Shown: positions 1 through 7,487, counted from the first letter of the stretch. The stretch: DNA of 14,901 bases from QHXN01 sp040509515 (GCA_040509515.1 JBEVKV010000582.1:1-14901), one strand, 5' to 3'. Numbers and translations: made by a program. Notes: generated by a model not told the origin, from the letters alone.

Positions 1-187
1 CGTCCGCGCGCGGGTCGTTTCCGACCATTGAAAAGAACTCAAGGCCGCGACCGGATACCAACGGGTTGAAGAGCGGATGGGTGCAGAAACGCACGCGATG
101 CCCCGCATCACGCAAGCCGACGCCGAGTGCCAAAAGCGGCTGAACGTCGTCGCGCGAGCCGCCCGTGATAATCGCCACCTTCGTCAC
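1..187 (-). CDS. GT1/GT28-type glycosyltransferase, N-terminal fragment, 3' end cut by window edge
   Basis: Only the first 62 codons are present; the frame is open to the window edge. The visible text starts TKVAIITGGSRDDVQPLLAL and continues LGVGLRDAGHRVRFCTHPLF. This is the N-terminal acceptor-domain signature of GT28/MGT-like GT1 enzymes such as sterol glucosyltransferases and antibiotic glycosyltransferases (usual form GSRGDVQP followed by L-AL-LGL--AGH-V). Here the second glycine is replaced by aspartate. The start is GTG overlapping the preceding TGA as GTGA, with AGG about 8 bases upstream; another GTG three codons later is less likely. Such enzymes usually glycosylate lipids or small hydrophobic aglycones rather than polysaccharide repeats, and are usually about 400 residues. 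The assignment rests on a short but distinctive motif. Confidence 0.78.
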   Translation of the reverse strand, partial: MTKVAIITGGSRDDVQPLLALGVGLRDAGHRVRFCTHPLFNPLVSGRGLEFFSMVGNDPRAD

Positions 188-1377
188 TTCATCGCCTGAT
201 GCCGCGCGCGCGCCACCGTCATTGCCCCGCGCGGGGACTTCAGACACGAATCGACCACTTCGACCAACTGTTGAAAAACGGCCTGACGCTCGAACCGCGC
301 GCAGACCATCTCGCGCCCGCGCGCGGCGCGGCGCGCGGCCTCTTCGGGGTCGTCGAGCGCCGCGCCGATGGAGCGCGCGAGGTCGTGCGCGTCGCCGACC
401 GCGTAGCCCCAGCCGGTCTCGCCTTCGACGACCGTTTCGCGCAGGCCGCCGACCCGCGCGGCGATGACGGGCACGCCGCAGGCCAGCGCTTCGAGCGGCG
501 AGAAGCCGAGTCCCTCCTCGCGGCTCGCCTGCACGCAGAGGTCGGAAGCGCGGTAGTCGTCGGCCAGCCCGCGGTGCGGGTGCACGGCGTCGGTCGCGAC
601 GACGCGGTGCGCCACGCCGAAGCGCGCCGCGTCTTCGGCGAAGCCGCGGGAGCCTCCGCTGCGGTGGAGCAGCCAGAGGTCGCGCCCGCCGTCGAGGAGC
701 ATGCGAAAGGCCGCGAGCAGCGTCTCGGCGTCCTTCTCCGGCGCGACGCGGCTGCTGAAGAAGACGAGCGCGCCGGACGCGGGCAGTCCCAGACGTTCAC
801 GCGTCGCGCGCCTCGGCTCCGCCGCGGGCGAGAAGATTTCCGTGTCGACCCCGTAGACGGGTATCACCCGGACGGGCCGCCGCGCGCCGTGCCCGCGCAC
901 GACGCTTTCGAGGTGACGACTCAGCACGACGTACTCCTGCCCCGCGACGGCGTTGGCGCGCGCCATGACCTTCAGCGCGAACAGCTCGCGCCGCCTGAAG
1001 CGCCGGCCCGGCGCGGGGTGCGCCCTGCGACAGAGGTAATAACTTTCCGAGGGGCTACAGACCAGCATGAAGACCGGAAGCCCCGCGGCGCGCCCCGCGA
1101 GGTTGGCGGCCAGCGCCGCCGCGCCGTAACCCTGAACGACGACGCAGTCGAGTTCCGCGCGCCGACGCCACACGGTTCTCAAGACCTCCTGCGCGAAGCC
1201 GACCCGCGAAGCGACGCCGACGTTCGTCGGCACGCTCACGCCGGGCGCGTGGCTTATCTCGACGCCGCCCGGAATCCGCCGCGCCAGAATCGAAAGCTCG
1301 AACCCCTCGGCCAGCCCCTCGATTAGCCGCACGTCCGACCCGCTCTCGACGACGAACAGAAGTCGCGCCCGCCTCAC
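184..1377 (-). CDS. Glycosyltransferase family 4
   Basis: This 397-residue GT4 enzyme opens with RARLLFVVESGSDVRLIEGLA (3-23), a variant first loop. CVVVQGYGAAALAANLAGRAAGLPVFML (78-105) completes the N-terminal domain core. The C-terminal domain starts near residue 203 (ALVFFSSRVAPEKDAETLLAAF). The EX7E pair is Glu288 and Glu296 in SREEGLGFSPLEALACGVP, followed by VVEGETGWGYAVGD. The start is GTG, overlapping the preceding stop as GTGA. It is supported by GGAAGGA at 1390-1384 with 6-base spacing, and codons further upstream belong to the previous gene. The C-terminal tail after VVDSCLK is basic and lies outside the fold. Its TGA overlaps the next GTG, again as GTGA. It is expected to act at the cytoplasmic membrane face, with donor unknown. 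Confidence 0.9.
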   Translation of the reverse strand: MRRARLLFVVESGSDVRLIEGLAEGFELSILARRIPGGVEISHAPGVSVPTNVGVASRVGFAQEVLRTVWRRRAELDCVVVQGYGAAALAANLAGRAAGLPVFMLVCSPSESYYLCRRAHPAPGRRFRRRELFALKVMARANAVAGQEYVVLSRHLESVVRGHGARRPVRVIPVYGVDTEIFSPAAEPRRATRERLGLPASGALVFFSSRVAPEKDAETLLAAFRMLLDGGRDLWLLHRSGGSRGFAEDAARFGVAHRVVATDAVHPHRGLADDYRASDLCVQASREEGLGFSPLEALACGVPVIAARVGGLRETVVEGETGWGYAVGDAHDLARSIGAALDDPEEAARRAARGREMVCARFERQAVFQQLVEVVDSCLKSPRGAMTVARARHQAMK

Positions 1378-1970
1378 ACGTCGTCCTTCCGCCGCAGCAC
1401 CGTCAGCGTGTCCACGACCTCCGCCACCTCGTAGCGCGGGTCGCGGCGTATGACTTCGCGCGTGTAGCGCACGCTCCCCGCGTCGTCGATGTCCCTCTCG
1501 GCGCTCGAACAACTGTCGTGCAGCGCGACGACGCCGCCCGGCGCGACGAGCCCGCTCCACGCTTCCCAGTCGCGCCGCAGCCCGTCGTAGCTGTGCTCGC
1601 CGTCGATGAAGACGAAGTCGACGGGCGGCTCGCCCGCTTCGGCCAGACGGCGCGCGGCCTCCTCGCCCGTCAGACGCAGCCAGCGCACCTCGCCGCCCGG
1701 CGACTTCGCCACCTCGCGCCGCGCGACCACGCGCTGCATGCTGAAGCCGAGGCGACCCGGCGGGTAAGGGTCTACGCCGAAGAGCACGCCGTCGGGCGAC
1801 ATCGCGCGACGCAGGCGGCGTGTGGTCACGCCGTGCCAGACGCCGACCTCCGCGAGCCGGCGTCGCCCCTCGGCGTGTCGCGCGAGGCACGCGCGCTCCG
1901 ACTCGCTCGTCTGCGTCTCGGCGCGCGCGAGCCCGGCGTTCCACAGCAGGAAATGCTTCAAGACCCTCAA
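1374..1970 (-). CDS. Class I SAM-dependent methyltransferase, Methyltransf_24-like
   Basis: This 198-residue protein of the Methyltransf_24 type (the CmcI-like end of class I methyltransferases) has motif I as LAEVGVWHGVTTRRLRRAM (about 39-57). The ribose-binding acidic position is GVDPYPPG (65-72). The hallmark FVFIDGEHSYDGLRRDWEAW lies at about 120-139, with PGGVVALHDSCSS after it. The likely start is TTG at 1970, which overlaps the preceding TGA as TTGA and has GGAG five bases upstream. This matches the overlap style of the neighbouring genes. A second TTG at 1961 is possible but has poorer spacing, and no ATG is available before motif I. Its own stop overlaps the next gene as GTGA. Function on a sugar substrate is inferred from neighbours. 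These proteins are sometimes annotated as hydroxylases because of the cephalosporin-cluster relative, which I consider misleading here. Confidence 0.8.
   Translation of the reverse strand: MRVLKHFLLWNAGLARAETQTSESERACLARHAEGRRRLAEVGVWHGVTTRRLRRAMSPDGVLFGVDPYPPGRLGFSMQRVVARREVAKSPGGEVRWLRLTGEEAARRLAEAGEPPVDFVFIDGEHSYDGLRRDWEAWSGLVAPGGVVALHDSCSSAERDIDDAGSVRYTREVIRRDPRYEVAEVVDTLTVLRRKDDV
1384..1390 (-). promoter_or_regulatory. Shine-Dalgarno GGAAGGA deciding a GTG start
   Basis: GGAAGGA lies 6 bases before the GTG at 1377 and inside the end of the preceding methyltransferase gene. It supports the GTGA overlap start for the downstream GT4 gene. Confidence 0.7.
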
Positions 1971-2701
1971 AGCTTCTCCGCGACGACGAGCGAGTGGAGC
2001 CCGAACCAGCGCGTGAGCGCGCGCGGCTCGTTGAAGAGCGGAAGCTCGATGGGCGGGCGGCGCGGGAAGGGCAGGTAGTGGCCGACGGCGTCGACCTTGC
2101 GCACGCGCAGCCCCGCGCCCGCCACCCACGCGCGCACGCGCGGGAGCAGCAGGAAGTTGTTGATGGGCTGTCCCTCCTCGGTGTAGCGGCGTCCGGTCAG
2201 ACGCATGTAGCCGCGGTAGAGTCCCATCAGCCCGAGGTAGTTCGGCGTCGTCAATAGCAGACGGCCGCCGGGCTTGAGCACGCGCGCAAGCTCCGTCAGC
2301 GCGCGGCGCGGGTCGGGGACGTGTTCGACGGTCTCGCAGGAGACGACCGTGTCGAAGCTCGCGTCGGCGTGCCGTATGTCCTGCACGTCGGCGACTTCCC
2401 AGCGGATGCCGTGCAGGCCGCGGCGCGCGGCGAACGCCTCGCCTTTGGCGACGGCCGTCTCCGCGAAGTCGGCGGCGACGACCAACGACGGGGCGTGCTG
2501 CCCGCGCGCGGCGAGCCAGCACGCGAAGCCTCCGCGCCCGCAGCCGATCTCCAGAACCCGCTTGCCCGCGAGGTCGCGCGCCGGGTCGAGGTGCGCTTTG
2601 ACGAGTCCGTGCCACGGCGTCGCGGTCTCCGCGTCCACGTCGAGCCGCTCGTGCCACGCTTCGTACGCAGGCTTGCTGTCCGTCACGATTTCCGCCTTCA
2701 C
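1967..2701 (-). CDS. Class I SAM-dependent methyltransferase, UbiG/Methyltransf_11-like
   Basis: This 244-residue methyltransferase has a textbook SAM-binding fold. Motif I is RVLEIGCGRGGFACWLA (48-64), the acidic motif II is VVAADFAETAVAKGE (74-88), and motif post-II is WEVADVQDI (101-109). FDTVVSCETVEHVPDP (116-131) and ARVLKPGGRLLLTTPNY (139-155) complete the fold. The C-terminal part (GQPINNFLLLPRVRAW) fits the subgroup in which this region lines the acceptor pocket. Methylation of a sugar or of a lipid-linked intermediate is likely from context. The start is GTG, sharing one base with the previous TAG (TAGTG). It is supported by GGGGGAAGAG a few bases upstream and by the absence of family-like sequence further upstream. 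The stop TGA overlaps the TTG start of the next gene. Confidence 0.88.
   Translation of the reverse strand: MKAEIVTDSKPAYEAWHERLDVDAETATPWHGLVKAHLDPARDLAGKRVLEIGCGRGGFACWLAARGQHAPSLVVAADFAETAVAKGEAFAARRGLHGIRWEVADVQDIRHADASFDTVVSCETVEHVPDPRRALTELARVLKPGGRLLLTTPNYLGLMGLYRGYMRLTGRRYTEEGQPINNFLLLPRVRAWVAGAGLRVRKVDAVGHYLPFPRRPPIELPLFNEPRALTRWFGLHSLVVAEKL
1975..1979 (-). promoter_or_regulatory. Shine-Dalgarno GGAGA deciding a TTG start
   Basis: GGAGA ends 4 bases before the TTG at 1970 and is embedded in the last codons of the UbiG-like methyltransferase gene. It favours the TTGA-overlap start over the second TTG at 1961, which would have only GAGGG two bases away. Confidence 0.55.
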
Positions 2702-3906
2702 TAAACTCTTCCCCCGCGCGCGGCGCACAGACGCTCGTAGACTTCGAGCACGGGCGCGGCCACCAGATTCCAACGGTAGCGTTCGGCGGCCTCCGCGCGC
2801 GCGTGAGAGCCCAGACGCGCCCGGAGAGACTCGTCGCCGACGAGTCTCTCGACGGCCGATGCAATCGCCGAGGGCGAGCGCGTGGGAACGAGCAGGCCGT
2901 TTTCTCCGTCGCGCACGACATCGCGCATCCCGCACGTCGCCGTCGTCACGACGGGCAGCCCCGAAGCCATCGCCTCGACGAGCGTGAGCGGCGTCCCCTC
3001 GAAGAGGCTCGGGAGGACGAAGAGGTCTGCGTCGGCGAAGGCGGCGGCGGTCTCGGCCTCGGTCTCTGCGCGCACACAGCGCACGCGCGCGCGCACCTCG
3101 GCGGGGAAGGCGGCGCGCACTTCCGCGTCGGGCACGCCCGCGCCGAGCACGGCCAGTTCCAGACGCGCGTCGCGCGCGGCGAGTTCGGCGTAGGCGGGGA
3201 CGAGGTCTTCGACGCCCTTGTTCTTGCGCCACGTCGCGGCGAAGAGCACGCGCCGGCAACGCGCGTATGAGCGGGCGCGCGAGGCGGACGAGAACGCTTC
3301 TCCGGCCGCCGGGTAGATTCGCGTGACGCGTTCGGGCGCGCGCCCGAGTTCGCCGACGAGATAGTCGCGGTCTTCGTAGTTGAGGCAGAAGACGTGGTCG
3401 GCGCGTCGCAGCCCGGCGTCCGCCTGACTGAGCCCGGTCAGCGGGTAGACGACGCGCGTCTTCAAAGACGGCCCGCGCCGGCCGAGCCTCAACTCCTCCA
3501 ACGCCAGACGCCACCCGCGGCGCTCGACGCCGTGGCTCGTGACGACGACGGCCGGGTCGCCCGCGCCTTTTTTAAAAGCCGCGACGACGGCGCTCGACGG
3601 CTCGTGTACGTTGACCACGTCGAAGGCGCGCCCGGCGCGCGCCGCACGCGCGGCGTGCCGCCGCACGAGGACGGGGAAGCTGAAGCGCGAGAGCCGCCCG
3701 CCGAGCCGACCGCCCGCGTCCTCCGCGGTGAAGTACTCGACCTCGTGACCGGCCGCCTCGACGTGGTCGTGGATGAAGCCCATGATGCGGCTCATCCCGC
3801 CGGTGCGCGCGCGCGCGACGTTGTGTGCGACGAGAATGCGCAGCGGTCTGTGCGCCCCGTGTGAAGGACTCGCCGCGGCCGTCTCTTCGAGCAGCACGTT
3901 ATTCAT
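2701..3906 (-). CDS. Glycosyltransferase family 4
   Basis: This 401-residue GT4 enzyme has residues 1-21 as a non-conserved leader. The GT-B fold starts at LRILVAHNVARARTGGMSR (22-40), then DVVNVHEPSSAVV (96-108) and VVVTSHGVERR. The C-terminal domain begins near RRVLFAATWRKNKGVEDLV (218-236). The EX7E pair is Glu303 and Glu311 in SLFEGTPLTLVEAMASGLP, followed by VVRDGENGLLVP. It would extend the lipid-linked oligosaccharide in the cytoplasm. The start ATG overlaps the preceding stop by one base (TGATG), so translation is probably coupled. Leader residues LLEETAAA repeat the C-terminal EETAAA of the preceding protein in another frame, because of a short direct repeat spanning the junction. 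The stop TAG shares one base with the next GTG. Codons for FKK lie in a T4A6 stretch, but the frame is intact. Confidence 0.9.
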   Translation of the reverse strand: MNNVLLEETAAASPSHGAHRPLRILVAHNVARARTGGMSRIMGFIHDHVEAAGHEVEYFTAEDAGGRLGGRLSRFSFPVLVRRHAARAARAGRAFDVVNVHEPSSAVVAAFKKGAGDPAVVVTSHGVERRGWRLALEELRLGRRGPSLKTRVVYPLTGLSQADAGLRRADHVFCLNYEDRDYLVGELGRAPERVTRIYPAAGEAFSSASRARSYARCRRVLFAATWRKNKGVEDLVPAYAELAARDARLELAVLGAGVPDAEVRAAFPAEVRARVRCVRAETEAETAAAFADADLFVLPSLFEGTPLTLVEAMASGLPVVTTATCGMRDVVRDGENGLLVPTRSPSAIASAVERLVGDESLRARLGSHARAEAAERYRWNLVAAPVLEVYERLCAARGGRV

Positions 3907-3944
3907 CAGAGACCCGCCGCGGCCGTCTCCTCGGCCAACACCTT
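3871..3944. repeat. Imperfect 30-base direct repeat across a gene junction
   Basis: Copies at 3871-3900 and 3915-3944 match at 25 of 30 positions, with the first 15 bases identical. They flank the TGATG junction between two GT4 genes. The offset is 44 bases (not a multiple of three), but the two genes are in different frames, so both copies encode EETAAA: at the C-terminus of the upstream protein and in the leader of the downstream one. Confidence 0.8.
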
Positions 3945-5156
3945 CTCGAAGATGTCGAGCAGACCCGACAGGTGGTTGCGCAGGCTGAAGCGGTGCGCGG
4001 TCTTCACCGCGCCGCGCGCGAGGCGCGCGTGCTCGGCCGGGTCGGCCAGACACCTGACGACCGCGTCGGCCAGCCCCGCGGCGGTCGGCGGGTCGCCGGG
4101 CGCGAGGTGGCCGTTGACGCCGTCGGTCAGCCACTCTGAGATGCCCCCGACGGCGAAGGCCGCGACCGGCACGCCGCGCGCGCCGGCCTCCGGCCCGGCC
4201 AGCCCGAACGGCTCCGGCCACTGGCTCGGGAAGACGAGCAGGTCGCACTCGTCAAGAAAACGGTCGAGGCGCTCGCGCGCGACCCACCCGGCGAAGCCGA
4301 CCTCGACGGCCGGGTGCTGCCGCTCAAGGCGTCGCGCCGCGCGCTCCCAGACGGGGCGCTCCGGCCCGTCGCCCGCGAAGGTGAGCCGCACACGCCGGCC
4401 GAGCCGCGCGGCGATGCCGGGCAGGGCTTCGAGCAGGATGCGCCCGCCCTTCAGCCTGTCCATCCTCCCCGTGAAGAGCAGGCGGTATCCGCCCTCGCCG
4501 AGCCTGCGCGCCGGCTCACACTGTGCGGGCGCGGGCTCGCCCTCCTGCGGCTCGCTGTAGGCGTAGTAAGAAAGGTTGTGGACGCGCCCGGCGTCGAGAC
4601 CGTGGCGGAGGTACTCCTCGCGCATGTGCGTGGAGTGGGTCAGCACGGCGCGGTAGCGCCCGAGCAGGTTCAGCCGCCGCGACTGGCGCGCGTACTCTTT
4701 CGCCATCGAGACGGGGCTGTGGCCGCCGCACCCGCGCGGGTAGTAACTCAGCACGCAACGCCAGCCGAACCGGCGTTCGCACGGGGTGACCGCCGGGCGT
4801 CTGAACGTCTTCGACCCGCTGATGCACGTCCCGTAGTAGGCGTGCGCGAAGAAGACGGAAGGCGCGACGCCGACCGTCTCGGCCTCAAGCTCGGGCGAGA
4901 GTAGCCCGTGCGCGTAGATAAGGTCGGGATTCCAACGGCGCAGTTCTTCGACGGCCCGCGCCACGCCGAGCGCCGACGCGTCCCACGACGGCACCGCTCC
5001 GTGCGCGACGATGCGGTCGCGGTCGCCCGGGAGGTCTGTCTCGTGCCAGAAGGCGACCTCGTGCCCCGCCTCCGACAGCGCGGGAAGGATGAGGCCGAGG
5101 TAGGACTCCGTGCCACCGACCCTCCTCCCCGTCCAGTTGACGACCGCGATGCGCAA
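3906..5156 (-). CDS. Glycosyltransferase family 4 with conserved-looking cysteine cluster
   Basis: This 416-residue GT4 enzyme begins with MRIAVVNWTGRRVGGTESYL, the GGTE loop being typical. The C-terminal domain begins about residue 224 (YRLLFTGRMDRLKGGRILLEAL). The EX7E motif is Glu315 and Glu323 in PEPFGLAGPEAGARGVP. Between the domains' first halves lies a region with four cysteines (Cys111, 126, 134, 143) spaced through TCISG, TPCERRFGWRC and YYPRGCGG, a segment I associate with a GT4 subgroup of actinobacterial and proteobacterial glycan loci. The start is TTG, 3 bases after the preceding stop. It is supported by a strong GGAGG at 5169-5165 with 8-base spacing, and no ATG or GTG is near. 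The stop shares one base with the next start (TGATG). The last residues (EETAAAGL) are part of a short duplication shared with the next gene. Confidence 0.9.
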   Translation of the reverse strand: MRIAVVNWTGRRVGGTESYLGLILPALSEAGHEVAFWHETDLPGDRDRIVAHGAVPSWDASALGVARAVEELRRWNPDLIYAHGLLSPELEAETVGVAPSVFFAHAYYGTCISGSKTFRRPAVTPCERRFGWRCVLSYYPRGCGGHSPVSMAKEYARQSRRLNLLGRYRAVLTHSTHMREEYLRHGLDAGRVHNLSYYAYSEPQEGEPAPAQCEPARRLGEGGYRLLFTGRMDRLKGGRILLEALPGIAARLGRRVRLTFAGDGPERPVWERAARRLERQHPAVEVGFAGWVARERLDRFLDECDLLVFPSQWPEPFGLAGPEAGARGVPVAAFAVGGISEWLTDGVNGHLAPGDPPTAAGLADAVVRCLADPAEHARLARGAVKTAHRFSLRNHLSGLLDIFEKVLAEETAAAGL

Positions 5157-5159
5157 CGC

Positions 5160-6359
5160 TTAAGCCTCCGCCCCGCCGGCGAGCGCGTGCGCGACTGGCG
5201 CGCCTTCGTCTGCCGCGCGCCTGAGCGACGCGACCGTGTGCGACAGGTCGAAGCGCTCGCGGTAGAGTTCGCGCGCCGCTGCTCCTAAGCGCGCGCGTGC
5301 TTCCGCAGACGCCAGCAGACGCCGCACTTCGTCGAGCATCGCGCCGTCGTCGCCCGCGGGCGCGAGCGCGACTGCGCCGCTCTCCTCCCAAAGTTCCTCG
5401 GTCAGCGCGCCAACGCTTGTGACGACCGCGAGGCCGTGCGCGAGCCCGGCCATGACGCTCGTGCGGCGCGCGCTGACGCCGTCGGGGAAAGGCTGCACGA
5501 GCAGGTCGCAGGCCGCGAGGTGGCGCGAGAGCGCCTCGGGCGCGAGCGTGCCCGCGGCGTGAATCCGATTCGCCAGCCGGGGGCATTCGCGCACAAGCGA
5601 TTCGCGCATCGCATCGCCCCCCCGCCCCAACAGGAGCACCGCGCATTCCGTCTCTTCGTCCGAGAGCAGCCGCGGCAACAGACGCCTGAGCCTCCCCGCG
5701 ATGAGTTCGCCGTAAGTCCCGAAGTGCCCGACGAGCTTGACTCTCGCCGTGGCGTAAAGGGCGCGGGTCGCGGCGGCCTCTTCGGCGGAAGCCGTGACGG
5801 GCGTCGTGCTCGGGACGGGGAGCAGCCCGAACGGCACGCGGCGGCCGAGCGCGTACGGACGCCAGCACTCCTCCCACTTCGGTATCGTCGTCCAGACGCG
5901 CCGCGCCGACGACAACAGCACCAACGTCATCAAACGGTGGACGAGCGCCACCGCGTCCTGCCGCCGCGAGCCCTCGCCGAACGCGAGAAACGGCTCGTGC
6001 ACGACGAGCGTGACCTCGTCCCCGCGCACGAAGGCGCGCGCCCACAGCCACAGGCAGAACCACACGTTCATCGAGCGGTAACCGTACCCGTGCGGCACCC
6101 ACTGCACCAGCAGGCGTCTCGGCGCGGCGAACCCGTCGAGCGCGCGCCCCGCGCGCCGCAAGTCCGACGGCCGAAAGCTCCCCAACTCACTCCGTACGGA
6201 CACGCCGCCCTCCGCGCCCTCCGCCTCGCCCTCCGCCGCCGGGCACCACACGCACACGCGGTCGCCCTCCGCCGCCAGCCCCCCCGCCACGAGGCGCGTG
6301 TGGTCGGCGACGCCGCCGCCCCCCGCCGCGTACTCACACGTAATGACGTGCCAGTCCAT
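5160..6359 (-). CDS. Glycosyltransferase, GT4-like GT-B fold, without EX7E
   Basis: This 399-residue protein has GT-B architecture. The N-terminal domain starts MDWHVITCEYAAGGGGVADHT, where the glycine-rich loop follows the first strand. It continues through LLVQWVPHGYGYRSMN (83-98) and VTLVVHEPFLAF. The C-terminal domain begins near KLVGHFGTYGELIA (208-221). In place of the usual EX7E, the donor-site segment reads DLLVQPFPDGVSARRTSVMAGLAHG (285-309). This form is seen in some GT4-related enzymes where an aspartate and arginines occupy the loop. The ATG start has AAAGAG immediately upstream, a weak ribosome site, after a 39-base spacer. The TAA stop lies 3 bases before the next gene, and the final codons carry that gene's GGAGG. 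Glycosyl transfer is likely; donor unknown. Confidence 0.8.
   Translation of the reverse strand: MDWHVITCEYAAGGGGVADHTRLVAGGLAAEGDRVCVWCPAAEGEAEGAEGGVSVRSELGSFRPSDLRRAGRALDGFAAPRRLLVQWVPHGYGYRSMNVWFCLWLWARAFVRGDEVTLVVHEPFLAFGEGSRRQDAVALVHRLMTLVLLSSARRVWTTIPKWEECWRPYALGRRVPFGLLPVPSTTPVTASAEEAAATRALYATARVKLVGHFGTYGELIAGRLRRLLPRLLSDEETECAVLLLGRGGDAMRESLVRECPRLANRIHAAGTLAPEALSRHLAACDLLVQPFPDGVSARRTSVMAGLAHGLAVVTSVGALTEELWEESGAVALAPAGDDGAMLDEVRRLLASAEARARLGAAARELYRERFDLSHTVASLRRAADEGAPVAHALAGGAEA
5165..5169 (-). promoter_or_regulatory. Shine-Dalgarno GGAGG deciding a TTG start
   Basis: GGAGG lies 8 bases before the TTG at 5156, inside the last codons of the preceding glycosyltransferase gene. It is the best-placed ribosome site in the window and is the reason for accepting a TTG start for the cysteine-cluster GT4. 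Confidence 0.75.
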
Positions 6360-6398
6360 CTCTTTAAACGTCTTGGACGAGAGCGCAACCGTGCGCGT

Positions 6399-7487
6399 TC
6401 ACGAGCTGTAAATCTTCAGACAGTTGCGGACGACCGCCGGCCAGTTGAACTTGTCCAGCACGCGGCGGCGCGCGGCCTCGCCCATCTCACGACGCCGCCC
6501 CGGATTCTCGCGGAGCCAGAGGAGCTTCTCTCTCAAGGCGCGAGGGTCGTTCGGCGGCACGACGAACCCCGTGACGCCGTCTTCCACCACCTCGGGCATG
6601 CTCGCAACGTCGGTGCAGACGGCCGGGACGGCGCAGGCCATCCCTTCGAGCAGCGTCTGGCCGAGCAGTTCCGGCGCGCGCGTCTCGCCGCCGTAGCGCG
6701 TGCGGTAGACGCTCGGGAGCACGACACACAGCGCGCCGCGGTACGCCTCGACCAGCGCCGCGTCGTCGCAGTCGTGCCGGAAGTGCACGTCCTTGCCCGC
6801 GGCCAGCCGCCGCAGGTCGGCCACGAACTCGTCGTGGTAAGGTCGCCCGACGAGTTCGAGTCGCATCCCTTCCGGCAACGCCTCGACCAGATCATCGACG
6901 CCCTTGTGCGGCACGAGGCGTCCGACGTACAGGACGGGCCGCTCCCCTCCGGCGTCCCGCCCGTCGGGACTGAACTTGTCGGCGTCTACGCCCCCCATGA
7001 TGACGTGCGCGCGGGCGCTCGCCCCCTGCCCCGACTGACGGCGGCTGTACTCGCTGATGTGCAGATGGCCGTGGTACCAGCGGTCGGTCGAGACGTAGGC
7101 CGACACGTCCCACCCGCCCCCGCCGAGGTCGCTCGCGAACACACGCCGCCCGGTCAGACGCGCGGCGAGGGCGGCCACGCTGCTGGCGACGACGTGCTGC
7201 TGGTGGCAGTGAACAACGTCGGCGCGGCGCAGTTCGGAGAGGAGCGACAGCGCGACCGGGTTCGTCCGCTGCCCGCGCACGTACCACGGGTTGCCGATGA
7301 CGCGCACGCGCAAACTCCCCAACGTCTCGACGCGCTCCGCGTCGCCGAAGCTGACGAGCGTGGTCGGCGCGTGCTCACCCATGTGCCGCGCCAGTTCCAG
7401 CGCGTACCGCTCCGCGCCGCCGAAGACGCCGTCGCCCGCGCCGAACAGCGCGGGCACGACGTGCAGAATACGTGCGCCCGACTTCAT
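6399..7487 (-). CDS. Glycosyltransferase family 4
   Basis: This 362-residue GT-B retaining glycosyltransferase has a GT4-type C-terminal domain. The N-terminal domain carries the acceptor-side loop GVFGGAERYALELARHM (20-36) and DVVHCHQQHVVASS (90-103). The C-terminal domain starts at about 183 with PVLYVGRLVPHKGVDDLVEAL. The nucleotide-binding EX7E motif is Glu273 and Glu281 in PELLGQTLLEGMACAVP, followed by VVEDGVTGFVVPPND. It should add a sugar to the lipid-linked intermediate in the cytoplasm. I chose the ATG overlapping the previous stop (ATGA) because upstream codons in frame are arginine-rich translation of the preceding gene and match nothing in the family. A GGGCGGG stretch precedes it. 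The stop is followed by a 39-base spacer. Donor and linkage cannot be read from sequence. Confidence 0.9.
   Translation of the reverse strand: MKSGARILHVVPALFGAGDGVFGGAERYALELARHMGEHAPTTLVSFGDAERVETLGSLRVRVIGNPWYVRGQRTNPVALSLLSELRRADVVHCHQQHVVASSVAALAARLTGRRVFASDLGGGGWDVSAYVSTDRWYHGHLHISEYSRRQSGQGASARAHVIMGGVDADKFSPDGRDAGGERPVLYVGRLVPHKGVDDLVEALPEGMRLELVGRPYHDEFVADLRRLAAGKDVHFRHDCDDAALVEAYRGALCVVLPSVYRTRYGGETRAPELLGQTLLEGMACAVPAVCTDVASMPEVVEDGVTGFVVPPNDPRALREKLLWLRENPGRRREMGEAARRRVLDKFNWPAVVRNCLKIYSS

Noticed and set aside
199..1326. A 375-codon plus-strand open frame.
   Set aside because: It is a shadow of the GT4 gene with 1377-184 on the minus strand. Composition is low-complexity and no domain is recognisable.
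3568..3577. A T6A4 run in G+C-rich sequence, considered as a frameshift or programmed slippage site.
   Set aside because: The GT4 frame continues with family-like sequence on both sides, and the run does not fit the usual slippery heptamer in that frame. No second frame downstream encodes anything sensible.
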